A stretch of 19,000 nt of DNA from JBAZOY01 sp041648505 (GTDB lineage: Bacteria > Desulfobacterota > Syntrophia > Syntrophales > CG2-30-49-12). Position 1 is the stretch's first letter. Every line of letters starts with the position of its first letter. The stretch spans positions 1-19,000 of the forward strand of contig JBAZOY010000045.1 of NCBI GenBank assembly GCA_041648505.1, in the 5' to 3' direction. The translations under genes were made by a program, and so were the position numbers. Positions 1 to 7,006 of this stretch are shown piece after piece. The notes beneath the pieces were generated by a model. That model made no database searches. It had not been told where the DNA came from and was given only the letters and a program-made list of their open reading frames with translations.

Positions 1-105
1 AGGTACGTGGATGGCTCTCTTGCCGTTTTTCATGGTCCCCGAAAACTGGCCGATTATAATTTACAGGGAAACCTGAAAAAGCAAAATAAGGCAGTGACAG
101 CGTAA
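1..105 (+). CDS. Transposase, C-terminal fragment (partial)
   Basis: An open frame enters from the left edge and stops at TAA 103-105, giving 34 residues. It includes the segment DGSLAVFHGPRKLADY, which resembles the C-terminal beta-strand tail of DDE transposases of the ISNCY/IS481-like type. Only the tail is present, so neither the catalytic triad nor the exact family can be judged. Its position just upstream of IS-end repeats supports the transposase call. It is the only recognisable coding sense between the window edge and 218. Confidence 0.5.
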   Translation, partial: RYVDGSLAVFHGPRKLADYNLQGNLKKQNKAVTA

Positions 106-154
106 CTCCGCCGCTCGTCACCTGTCCCGATAAGAATCATGAGTCCCGGATTCT

Positions 155-218
155 CCCGGACAGTAAAAGCGGACAATTCATTTGCTACTAAACCGGACAA
201 ATCTATTTGTTGCTAACA
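155..218. repeat. Repeated GGACA units at the IS end
   Basis: Three GGACA units are visible: at 157-162 (CGGACA), 170-176 (CGGACAA, then TTCATTTGCTACTA) and 194-200 (CGGACAA, then ATCTATTTGTTGCTAACA). The last two are 24 bases apart and similar over about 21 bases. Such iterated motifs are usually transposase-binding sites inside an IS end. Confidence 0.55.
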
Positions 219-239
219 GTATTTTTTGGCTTGTAAGGG

Positions 240-941
240 TCACTTTACATCGGCAAATTTATAGCCGATCCCTCTGACAGTAAGAATATACCGCGGTTTG
301 TTTTTATCCTTCTCAATTTCCGTTCTCAACCGGCTGATATGAACATCTATTGTTCTTGGTTCCACAAAGGTCTCATTTCCCCAAACATAGTCTAAAAGTT
401 GACCACGGCTGTAAACCCTGCCGGGATGTTCAGTGAAGAATCTAAGCAGTTTTATCTCTGTAGGACCAAGCTCAACCTTTTTCCCGTCAACTGTAACTTC
501 ATAGGTATTGTAGTTTAGATAAAGGCCTTTAAAAGTGAAGGTTACTGCCTTATCAGACGCAGGAAGTCTTTCAGATCTTCGTAGAACCGCCCGTATTCTG
601 GCAATGAGTTCTCTAACATGGAAAGGTTTGGTGATGTAATCATCAGCTCCCATCTCCAGACCTAATATCCTGTCCACATTATCAGTTTTGGCGGTCAACA
701 TAATAATCGGTAGAGACTCCAGTTCCTTAGTTCTTCTAATTATTCTGCATATCTCTAACCCATTGATACTCGGGAGCATCAGGTCGAGAATGACCAGCCC
801 AAAGTTCTGTGTTTTAAGCAGTTCTAATGCCTTTCCCCCGTCATATGCCTTGATGACGGTAAACCCCTCTTTTTCAAGATTATAAGAAATCAGATCGACG
901 ATATCTTCTTCATCATCAACGACCAGTATCTTTGCGGACAC
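240..941 (-). CDS. OmpR/PhoB-family response regulator
   Basis: This is a two-component DNA-binding regulator of 233 residues, the usual PhoB/PhoP length. The receiver domain covers about 4-118: acidic pair D9/D10, phospho-acceptor D53 (in VILDLMLP), T83 and K105 (TKPF). The winged-helix OmpR domain covers about 132-230 and ends in the typical RGIGYKF motif. The start is GTG at 941, chosen because AAAGGAG lies 6 bases upstream. The gene lies 75 bases beyond the CLC gene on the same strand and may be read through from the otsAB-CLC unit. No histidine kinase gene is present in the window; the next DNA downstream is the IS end. PhoB-like is a safe family call, but the regulon and signal cannot be read from the sequence. 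Confidence 0.93.
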   Translation of the reverse strand: MSAKILVVDDEEDIVDLISYNLEKEGFTVIKAYDGGKALELLKTQNFGLVILDLMLPSINGLEICRIIRRTKELESLPIIMLTAKTDNVDRILGLEMGADDYITKPFHVRELIARIRAVLRRSERLPASDKAVTFTFKGLYLNYNTYEVTVDGKKVELGPTEIKLLRFFTEHPGRVYSRGQLLDYVWGNETFVEPRTIDVHISRLRTEIEKDKNKPRYILTVRGIGYKFADVK

Positions 942-1016
942 ACCTGTCTCCTTTAAGATAGATCAAGCCTGGGGCAGCAACAGAGCCAACAGGGTGTTAG
1001 CTGCATAAACAAGCGG

Positions 1017-2399
1017 TTATTCTTTGTGATGTTTTTCTTTATTTTTGTTCCTTTTCATTCCCTTCTTTGCTATATTAAATCCTTTAAAGATACCACTTAT
1101 AACAGTTTTCGGCCTGATTTTAACGTAAACTTTCCGTATATCTTTTATCTCACAACCAGTAATCGTTTGAATAGATGACGATTTTGTAATTGCTAAGATT
1201 TGACTTGGATAAACGCTCCTGTGACCTGTCATTAAAAAGCTTATAACACATGCCACAACAGCATAAGGAGCGACCGAAGGACCGAAAAGTTCGACAGCCA
1301 TTATACCTGCAGCGATTGGGGTGTTTGCGGCCCCGGCAAGGAGGCTAACCATACCGATAGCAGCGAAAAGAGATGGGTCGAATCCTAACATTCTGCCATA
1401 AAAATTACCTGCCGCTGCCCCGATAAAAAATATTGGCGTTACTATGCCGCCGCTTCCACCAAAGCCAAGGGTGACGGCAGTAAAAATCATCTTTAGAATA
1501 AACGCACCTGAGGAGATACCTCCGCCTTCCAGCGAAATTTTTATACCATCTAATCCGAGTCCAAGGTAGCGGGTGGAGAAGATCAGGGAAAGAATTATAA
1601 GAATCAATCCTCCTAATGCCCCCTTATAGGGAGCCCACAAATTTATACGCTTGGATGTTTTTTCAAAAAAACGAAGAATCTCGATGAACATTAAAGAACA
1701 TATACCAAAAAACAGGCCGCCGATACATACTTTGACAAATAAATAACTGCTGAAAATAGGGATAAAATTCAAAGGTTGATGAAAATAGGTTATCCCCATT
1801 GCACAAGATACATGATACCCGACAACGCCCGCAACAAAGGAAGGAAGAAGAATATCGTAGAGCAGATTACCGATAAATAAAACCTCAACGCCAAAGATTG
1901 CACCCGCGATAGGTGTTCCGAATACAGCAGCAAATCCAGCGCTGATCCCGCATATAACAAGCTTTTTGCGGTCCCTATCGTTAAATTTGAGTAAATCGGC
2001 AAAAAATGACGACAGACCAGCTCCTATCTGCGCGCAGGGGCCTTCCTTGCCGGCTGAACCCCCGGCAGCAATTGTTATAATAGTGGCAACAAGTTTTACC
2101 GGAACTACCAGGGGATCTATCTTGCCCGAAGACTTATGAACCGCTTCAATTACCTTTTCTGTCCCGTGACCCTCTGCTTCAGGAGCGAAGTATTTAACTA
2201 TCAGGGCACTGAGAAAAAATGCGACCGGGAGAAGCAAATAATAATATTTATAATTTTGAGTAAATGATATTCCTGTCTCAAGCAGTTTAAGAAATATTGC
2301 GGTTGCCAGACCTACAATAACACCCGCACAGGATGCAAGGAATATCCATTTAAAGATACTTATAAACAGGACAGTTTCTTCGAAAAATTCCCTTTTCAA
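1017..2399 (-). CDS. CLC-family chloride channel/transporter
   Basis: This is an integral membrane protein of 460 residues with many hydrophobic segments. CLC signatures are GSAGKEGP (114-121, gating glutamate E119) and GSGGIVTP (315-322, the GxFxP-type filter loop). The first filter loop reads GHGTEK (77-82) instead of GSGIP, so the central serine is replaced. After GTPIAGAIFG the residues at 172-173 are E-V, so the inner proton glutamate of E. coli ClcA (E203) appears to be valine. That leaves channel versus exchanger open. The tail is basic (KKGMKRNKNKEKHHKE) and has no CBS domains. The start is TTG at 2399, directly after the TAA of the trehalose gene, with AGAGG 8 bases upstream, which implies translational coupling. 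Chloride flux beside trehalose synthesis fits osmotic adaptation, but that is inference. Confidence 0.92.
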   Translation of the reverse strand: MKREFFEETVLFISIFKWIFLASCAGVIVGLATAIFLKLLETGISFTQNYKYYYLLLPVAFFLSALIVKYFAPEAEGHGTEKVIEAVHKSSGKIDPLVVPVKLVATIITIAAGGSAGKEGPCAQIGAGLSSFFADLLKFNDRDRKKLVICGISAGFAAVFGTPIAGAIFGVEVLFIGNLLYDILLPSFVAGVVGYHVSCAMGITYFHQPLNFIPIFSSYLFVKVCIGGLFFGICSLMFIEILRFFEKTSKRINLWAPYKGALGGLILIILSLIFSTRYLGLGLDGIKISLEGGGISSGAFILKMIFTAVTLGFGGSGGIVTPIFFIGAAAGNFYGRMLGFDPSLFAAIGMVSLLAGAANTPIAAGIMAVELFGPSVAPYAVVACVISFLMTGHRSVYPSQILAITKSSSIQTITGCEIKDIRKVYVKIRPKTVISGIFKGFNIAKKGMKRNKNKEKHHKE

Positions 2400-4637
2400 T
2401 TATCCAGCCTCTTCAAATTTTAAAAGTTGCTGCAGGAATTTCTTTATTTCTTGCTGATTCTTCAAATAATAATCAGCTTCAGAACAAACCCCTATAGAAA
2501 TAGACATGCCAATTCCTTTCAATGCACGGAAGGCGTCCTCATCCGTTATATCATCACCCAAATAAAGCGGAATCCTTCCGCTACCCATGTTTTTTATTAT
2601 CCACGACACGGCATTACCCTTATCCCAGGCATTTAGCGGTCTTAATTCAAAAACCTTTTTACCGGAAGTAATTTTGAAACTACTCTCGAAATCCTTTGCA
2701 ATGTCCCAGAATTTGTCAAAAAGTTCTCCCAGGTATTTAACTTTCACCATTCTAAAATGTATGCTTACAGTGAAATGTTTGTCCTCAATTATCACTCCCT
2801 GTATATGCAACAATGCCTCTTTCAGTCTATTTAAGAGCTGTTTTAATATGCGATTCTCGACTTTCGACTCTTTATTTATGATTGCCTTTTTGCCGTCCCA
2901 TATCTCTGCCCCATGGTTTCCGACATAAACGATACCTTCAATACCTACTTTTGTTTTTATATCCTGAAGACTCCTGCCACTGACTACGGCAACAGGAATA
3001 TATTCCTTTAATCTGAGTATAAGAGAACGTATATCATCAGGAATAAATGCTTGATCCGGTAACTCAACAATAGGAGTGAGCGTTCCATCGTAATCAAGGA
3101 AGAGGAAGATACTAGTTGATATTTTTTCCTTTAATTCACTGGTGTGGTCGAATAGATACGACATATTTTTGTTCTTTATATTTGAAATTGTTACTATTTC
3201 ACGAAGAATATCATAGACCCATTTATAAATATCGTTTTCCTTAACATGTCTTCTCAGAGTTGCTATTCTACTTGTTTTTTCTCTCCGTGGCATAGTCAAA
3301 GATCTTTGTATACTGTTGGAGAATTCTTCAATATCGTAAGGATTTACGAGAATTGCTCCATCCAGTTGATCTGCCGCTCCTGCGAATTCGCTCAGGATCA
3401 GCCCACCGGTTTCTTCAACCTGTGATGCTATATATTCCTTTGCTACAAGATTCATCCCATCATAAATAGAGCTTATTATAGCAACATCAGCCAGCCTGTA
3501 ATAAGCAACAAGGTCTTTATGTTCAACCTTTGTATCGATGTAAATTATCGGCTTCCAGCCCGGTAATGAATATTTTTCATTAATTTTTGAGATAAGTTCT
3601 TCAACAGCCTTTTTATAGCTAAGATATGGTTCCTCTGTCCTTGTTGGAACGGCAATCTGAATAAAGGTAAATATCTCACGGAATCTTTGATATCTTTCAA
3701 AAAACAGGTTTATGGCCTGTAGTCTCTTGATCAGGGCCTTTGTGTATTCAAGCCTGTCGACACCGAGACCGATATAGTCCTGAGCGATTCCATATCTCTT
3801 TTTTATATTCTTCATGATCTTTATTGTACGCGGAGAAGATGCCATCGAATCAAATTTATCGTAATCTATGCTTATTGGAAATGCCTTTAATCTTGTAGTA
3901 TGTTCCCTATATGTAACTGTTGAATTTTTATAATTCACATCCGCACTGAGGCATTCTCTTACACAATCTGAAAAGTTTTTCACAAAGAGAGGGATTTGAA
4001 AACCTATGAGGTCATTCCCTAATAATCCTTCGAGTATTTCCTTTGATTGAGGGCAGACCCTGAAGACGCCCCAGTCAGGCCACGGTATATGCCAGAAGTG
4101 TGCTACTGTTAATTTCGTCTCTTTTTCCCTGAGCATCTTTGGCACAAGACACAAGTGGTAATCATGAATCCATATTATGGAATCTTCTTCTGCCTCTTCA
4201 AGAACAGCATCGGCAAAAGATTGGTTCACCTTTTCATAGTCCCGCCAGAACTTCTTTCTGAAATATACCCTGTCAAGTGTTATGTGGCAAAGAGGCCATA
4301 GTACCTGGTTGGAATACCCGTTATAATAGTTATCTATCTCACCCGGGCTGAGCCATACCCTTTTCAGGCTATAGGAAGGATTTCCTGGAGGTACCATTAT
4401 GGAATTTCTATCATCAACAACATCTTTGTCCAAGCTTCCACTTCCCCATGCTACCCATATTCCACCAGTCGCCTTCAGGACATCATCTATTGCTGATACA
4501 AGGCCGCCTGCCGGTCTTTCTATCTTAATGCCCAGACCTGTTTTTTTATGGATGTAAGGTTCCCTATTAGAAACTACTATCAGGGCCCCTTTAGAAAAAC
4601 GTTCTTCTATAAACGCCTTTAACCTCTCAGAACTCAT
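2400..4637 (-). CDS. otsAB: Fused trehalose-6-phosphate synthase / trehalose-6-phosphate phosphatase
   Basis: A 745-residue protein makes trehalose in two steps: UDP-glucose plus glucose-6-phosphate to trehalose-6-phosphate, then dephosphorylation. The GT20 domain (about 15-485) shows SNRE (R25), HDYHL (158-162), FWHIPWP (181-187), GVDRLEYTK (R295, K300) and DGMNLVAKE (D393, E401), matching the substrate-binding residues of E. coli OtsA. The HAD phosphatase domain (about 505-740) shows DYDGTLTP (nucleophile D515, acid D517), SGRS (S553), K673 and GDDITDEDAF (694-703). All catalytic positions look intact. The ATG start at 4637 overlaps the TGA of a degraded glycosyltransferase frame (ATGA). 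The ribosome binding site is weak, with AAAGAG about 12 bases upstream. A related sugar product (another GT20 acceptor) cannot be excluded, but the phosphatase fusion favours trehalose. Confidence 0.92.
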   Translation of the reverse strand: MSSERLKAFIEERFSKGALIVVSNREPYIHKKTGLGIKIERPAGGLVSAIDDVLKATGGIWVAWGSGSLDKDVVDDRNSIMVPPGNPSYSLKRVWLSPGEIDNYYNGYSNQVLWPLCHITLDRVYFRKKFWRDYEKVNQSFADAVLEEAEEDSIIWIHDYHLCLVPKMLREKETKLTVAHFWHIPWPDWGVFRVCPQSKEILEGLLGNDLIGFQIPLFVKNFSDCVRECLSADVNYKNSTVTYREHTTRLKAFPISIDYDKFDSMASSPRTIKIMKNIKKRYGIAQDYIGLGVDRLEYTKALIKRLQAINLFFERYQRFREIFTFIQIAVPTRTEEPYLSYKKAVEELISKINEKYSLPGWKPIIYIDTKVEHKDLVAYYRLADVAIISSIYDGMNLVAKEYIASQVEETGGLILSEFAGAADQLDGAILVNPYDIEEFSNSIQRSLTMPRREKTSRIATLRRHVKENDIYKWVYDILREIVTISNIKNKNMSYLFDHTSELKEKISTSIFLFLDYDGTLTPIVELPDQAFIPDDIRSLILRLKEYIPVAVVSGRSLQDIKTKVGIEGIVYVGNHGAEIWDGKKAIINKESKVENRILKQLLNRLKEALLHIQGVIIEDKHFTVSIHFRMVKVKYLGELFDKFWDIAKDFESSFKITSGKKVFELRPLNAWDKGNAVSWIIKNMGSGRIPLYLGDDITDEDAFRALKGIGMSISIGVCSEADYYLKNQQEIKKFLQQLLKFEEAG

Positions 4638-4777
4638 AATTTAATAACGCTCTTTCCTTTATTTTCAAGTGAAGACCACACTGAAATGAATAAGAAACCA
4701 TGTAATATCTGTAGCGGAATACCTCCCACCGCACCAACCATTACAGGTTTTCCTTTCCACATTGCCTTGGACACCGG
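4634..4777 (-). pseudogene. Remnant of a GT4 trehalose-synthase-like (TreT) glycosyltransferase
   Basis: An open stretch of 47 codons lies between an in-frame TAG (4780-4778) and a TGA that overlaps the otsAB start. It reads KAMWKGKPVMVGAVGGIPLQ, which strongly resembles the conserved C-terminal donor-site block of TreT-like GT4 trehalose synthases (E-A-x-W-K-x-x-P-V-I-G-x-x-V-G-G-I). The residues after ILHG no longer resemble the family, and no other part of such an enzyme is visible up to tyrS at 4865. It therefore looks like a deletion remnant directly before otsAB. TreT makes trehalose from nucleotide-glucose and glucose, so an old alternative trehalose route may have been lost. The family assignment rests on about 22 residues. 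Confidence 0.6.
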
Positions 4778-4785
4778 CTAATTTT

Positions 4786-4807
4786 CGCGAGAATATCGTG
4801 AGAATAT
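4786..4807. repeat. Tandem 11-base repeat between tyrS and otsAB
   Basis: CGCGAGAATAT (4786-4796) is followed immediately by CGTGAGAATAT (4797-4807): one mismatch, with an 11-base period close to one helical turn. It lies in the 227-base interval upstream of otsAB, just outside the glycosyltransferase remnant. It could be a double regulator site or chance in AT-rich DNA. I see no convincing -35/-10 pair nearby. Confidence 0.35.
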
Positions 4808-4864
4808 ATTAAAGGTATTAAGATATAACGTTGATAAAAATATTAAAGAGGACTTTTAGCGATT

Positions 4865-6190
4865 TTACAATACAGTAATGATGAAATATCTTTTTTTACC
4901 CTTCCTCAGATAAATTTCGTCCCGATCGTTTATGTGATTCAGACCAATTTTTTCATCGAAAGATACTATCTGGCGGTCGTTGACGTACCCACCTCCCTGG
5001 GAAATTACCCTCCTCGCCTCACCTTTAGAGGAACACAGGCCCGATTCATAAAAGAGTTCAAAAGCAGTGATACCCGCTTCCAGATCCTTCCTTGTTTTCT
5101 CCAATGAAGGTATTGTCGAGGTATAACCGGTAGCATGTAGTGTCGACATGGGTAAGGGTGTCGAAGAATTGCCGGTAATGTTCCTCGGAATCTTGCTTGA
5201 CGGAAACAGCTCCGGATCAACCGATCTCGTCTTGAATTTTTCTGATGAATCCTTCCATGCAGCTACCGCTGCATCTTCTTTGTGTGTAATTTTCGTTGCT
5301 TCAAAGGCCAGCACTGCTTTTGCCATATTTAATTGAAAACCAGCAAGTGTTCTTGTCTGTCTTACCTCTTCCATCGGCAAAAAGGTAAAAAGGGCAAGAA
5401 ACCTTTCCACGTCATCATCTTCACTATTTATCCAGTATTGATAATAATCATAAGGCGATGTTAGATGTTGATCAAGCCACACAGCTCCCTTTTCTGTTTT
5501 GCCCATCTTATGTCCCATGGAAGTGGTGAGCAAAGGGAACGTCATACAATGCGCTGTTTTTCCCTCTGCCCGCCTGATCAGTTCGACTCCGGCCAGCATA
5601 TTACCCCACTGATCGTTCCCTCCGATTTGGAGAACACAATCATAATGGCGAGAGAGATACAAAAAATCGTACGCCTGCAAAAGCATATAATTAAATTCTA
5701 TAAAATTAAGCCCTTTTTCAAGGCGTGCTCTGTAACTTTCAGCGGTCAGCATTCTGTTTACACTGAAATGTCTTCCAATATCCCTTAAAAAGTCAATATA
5801 TTTAAGGTTGGAAAGCCAGTCCGCGTTATTTAACAAAATTGCCTTGTATTCACTAAAGTCAATATATCCGGAAAGCTGTTTTTGTAGGCATTGCGTATTA
5901 TGAATGATCTGATCGGATTTAAGAATCTGGCGCATCTCGGATTTGCCGCTCGGGTCACCAATTAGTCCTGTTCCTCCGCCGACCAGAACAATTGGTCTGT
6001 GCCCCTGTCTCTGCATATGGGCCAGGGCCATGATAGGGACGAGACTTCCTATATGGAGACTTTTTGCAGTTGGATCAAAGCCCGCATAGCAGGTGATATG
6101 ATCATTAGAAAGGAGATCATGAATCAGCGCTTCATCCGTAACCTGCTCAACAAATCCCCTTTCCAGAAAAATATTATATGCACTCTTCAA
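4865..6190 (-). CDS. tyrS: Tyrosyl-tRNA synthetase
   Basis: This class I aminoacyl-tRNA synthetase charges tRNA-Tyr in the cytoplasm. It has 441 residues, slightly longer than the common 400-430. The Rossmann domain carries HIGS (46-49, the HIGH motif), the tyrosine-site segment CYAGFDPTA (34-42), and GNDQWGN (191-197). The KMSKS loop reads KMGKT (228-232). A C-terminal S4 RNA-binding domain lies at about 372-440. The start is TTG at 6190: the N-terminus then matches the family (AYNIFLERGFVEQVT) and AAAGG lies 8 bases upstream. The gene follows ymdB by 21 bases and is the last of the zapB-zapA-6S-rny-ymdB-tyrS series. Expression is probably tied to that unit. Confidence 0.96.
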   Translation of the reverse strand: MKSAYNIFLERGFVEQVTDEALIHDLLSNDHITCYAGFDPTAKSLHIGSLVPIMALAHMQRQGHRPIVLVGGGTGLIGDPSGKSEMRQILKSDQIIHNTQCLQKQLSGYIDFSEYKAILLNNADWLSNLKYIDFLRDIGRHFSVNRMLTAESYRARLEKGLNFIEFNYMLLQAYDFLYLSRHYDCVLQIGGNDQWGNMLAGVELIRRAEGKTAHCMTFPLLTTSMGHKMGKTEKGAVWLDQHLTSPYDYYQYWINSEDDDVERFLALFTFLPMEEVRQTRTLAGFQLNMAKAVLAFEATKITHKEDAAVAAWKDSSEKFKTRSVDPELFPSSKIPRNITGNSSTPLPMSTLHATGYTSTIPSLEKTRKDLEAGITAFELFYESGLCSSKGEARRVISQGGGYVNDRQIVSFDEKIGLNHINDRDEIYLRKGKKRYFIITVL

Positions 6191-6211
6191 AGTAAAAACC
6201 TTTGCCTTCTG

Positions 6212-6997
6212 TCAGATCTTCATCTTTACGCTCAACCTTTCAATCCCCAAACTCTTACCGGTATTTACATCTACGTCCACCACGACTCCCTGAAGCCGCA
6301 CATCATTTTTACCGACTTCGAACTTGTTTGGAAGCTGGGTTAAAAATCTCTGGACAACACCGTCCTGCTTAAGCCCGATAACGGAATCAAAAGAACCTGT
6401 CATACCAGCATCTGTGATATATGCGGTGCCGCCGGGTAATATTTTTTCATCAGCGGTCTGCACATGGGTATGGGTACCCAGAACGGCGCTGACCTTACCG
6501 TCAAGAAACCAGCCAAGAGCATTTTTTTCTGAAGTAGCCTCTGCATGGATGTCAACGATAATAATCTTTGCTTTCTTCTCAAGCTTCTCGATTTCTCTTA
6601 GCGCTGTTCTAAAAGGGCAATCGAGAGGTCGCATAAATACTCTTCCTGCCAGATTAAGCACACCTATTGAGCTTCCAGAGGAGTTGGGCATAATTACACT
6701 TCCATGACCCGGCGAACACTCAGGATAGTTGGCGGGTCTAAGAAGAGTTTCGTAATCTTCAATAAATCCAGCAATTTCTTTCTTGTCCCATATGTGATTT
6801 CCTGATGTCAAGACATCAATACGGTTTTGGTAGAAATCCTCAACAATATCTCGAGTCACGCCGAACCCCCCGGCTGCATTTTCACAATTAGCAATAACAA
6901 AATCTATTTGATACTGGGAGATGATTTGAGGAAGAATCTCCTGTATAGCCTTCCTCCCCGGTTTGCCAATAATGTCACCTATAAATAAAATCTTCAT
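6212..6997 (-). CDS. ymdB: YmdB-family metallophosphoesterase (2',3'-cyclic-nucleotide phosphodiesterase)
   Basis: A 261-residue protein of the TIGR00282/YmdB family. Metal-binding residues are visible in order: D8 (GDIIG), E39-N40 (NCENAAGG), N67-H68 (GNHIWD), H151 (DIHAEATSE) and H176/H178 (GTHTHVQTADE). The Bacillus homologue hydrolyses cyclic nucleotides and affects motility and biofilm choices; whether that applies here is unknown. The ATG at 6997 has AGGAA 6 bases upstream. The gene lies 9 bases after rny. The rny-ymdB pairing is widely conserved, which supports a link to RNA metabolism. Confidence 0.93.
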   Translation of the reverse strand: MKILFIGDIIGKPGRKAIQEILPQIISQYQIDFVIANCENAAGGFGVTRDIVEDFYQNRIDVLTSGNHIWDKKEIAGFIEDYETLLRPANYPECSPGHGSVIMPNSSGSSIGVLNLAGRVFMRPLDCPFRTALREIEKLEKKAKIIIVDIHAEATSEKNALGWFLDGKVSAVLGTHTHVQTADEKILPGGTAYITDAGMTGSFDSVIGLKQDGVVQRFLTQLPNKFEVGKNDVRLQGVVVDVDVNTGKSLGIERLSVKMKI

Positions 6998-7006
6998 GTT
7001 ATATTC

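Larger units (their letters stand above)
1..218 (+). mobile_element. Right end of an insertion sequence (left part outside window)
   Basis: This stretch holds the last codons of a transposase-like reading frame (1-105), about 50 bases of non-coding DNA, and closely spaced GGACA-containing repeats that end in TTGTTGCTAACA at 218. Read inward from the outside the end begins TGTTAGCAACAAATAG, a typical layout for an IS terminus with repeated transposase-binding sites. The exact border is inferred from where the repeats stop. The family is uncertain (an ISNCY/IS1202-like or IS481-like DDE element). The element ends 21 bases beyond the stop codon of the response regulator gene on the opposite strand. 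Confidence 0.55.

Noticed and set aside
4686..4784. Plus-strand short frame starting MNKKPCNICSG
   Set aside because: The opposite strand reads as a glycosyltransferase motif block, which explains the codon structure; no ribosome binding site precedes the plus-strand ATG.
6324..6707. Plus-strand 127-codon frame opposite ymdB
   Set aside because: The minus strand encodes an intact metallophosphoesterase with all metal ligands.
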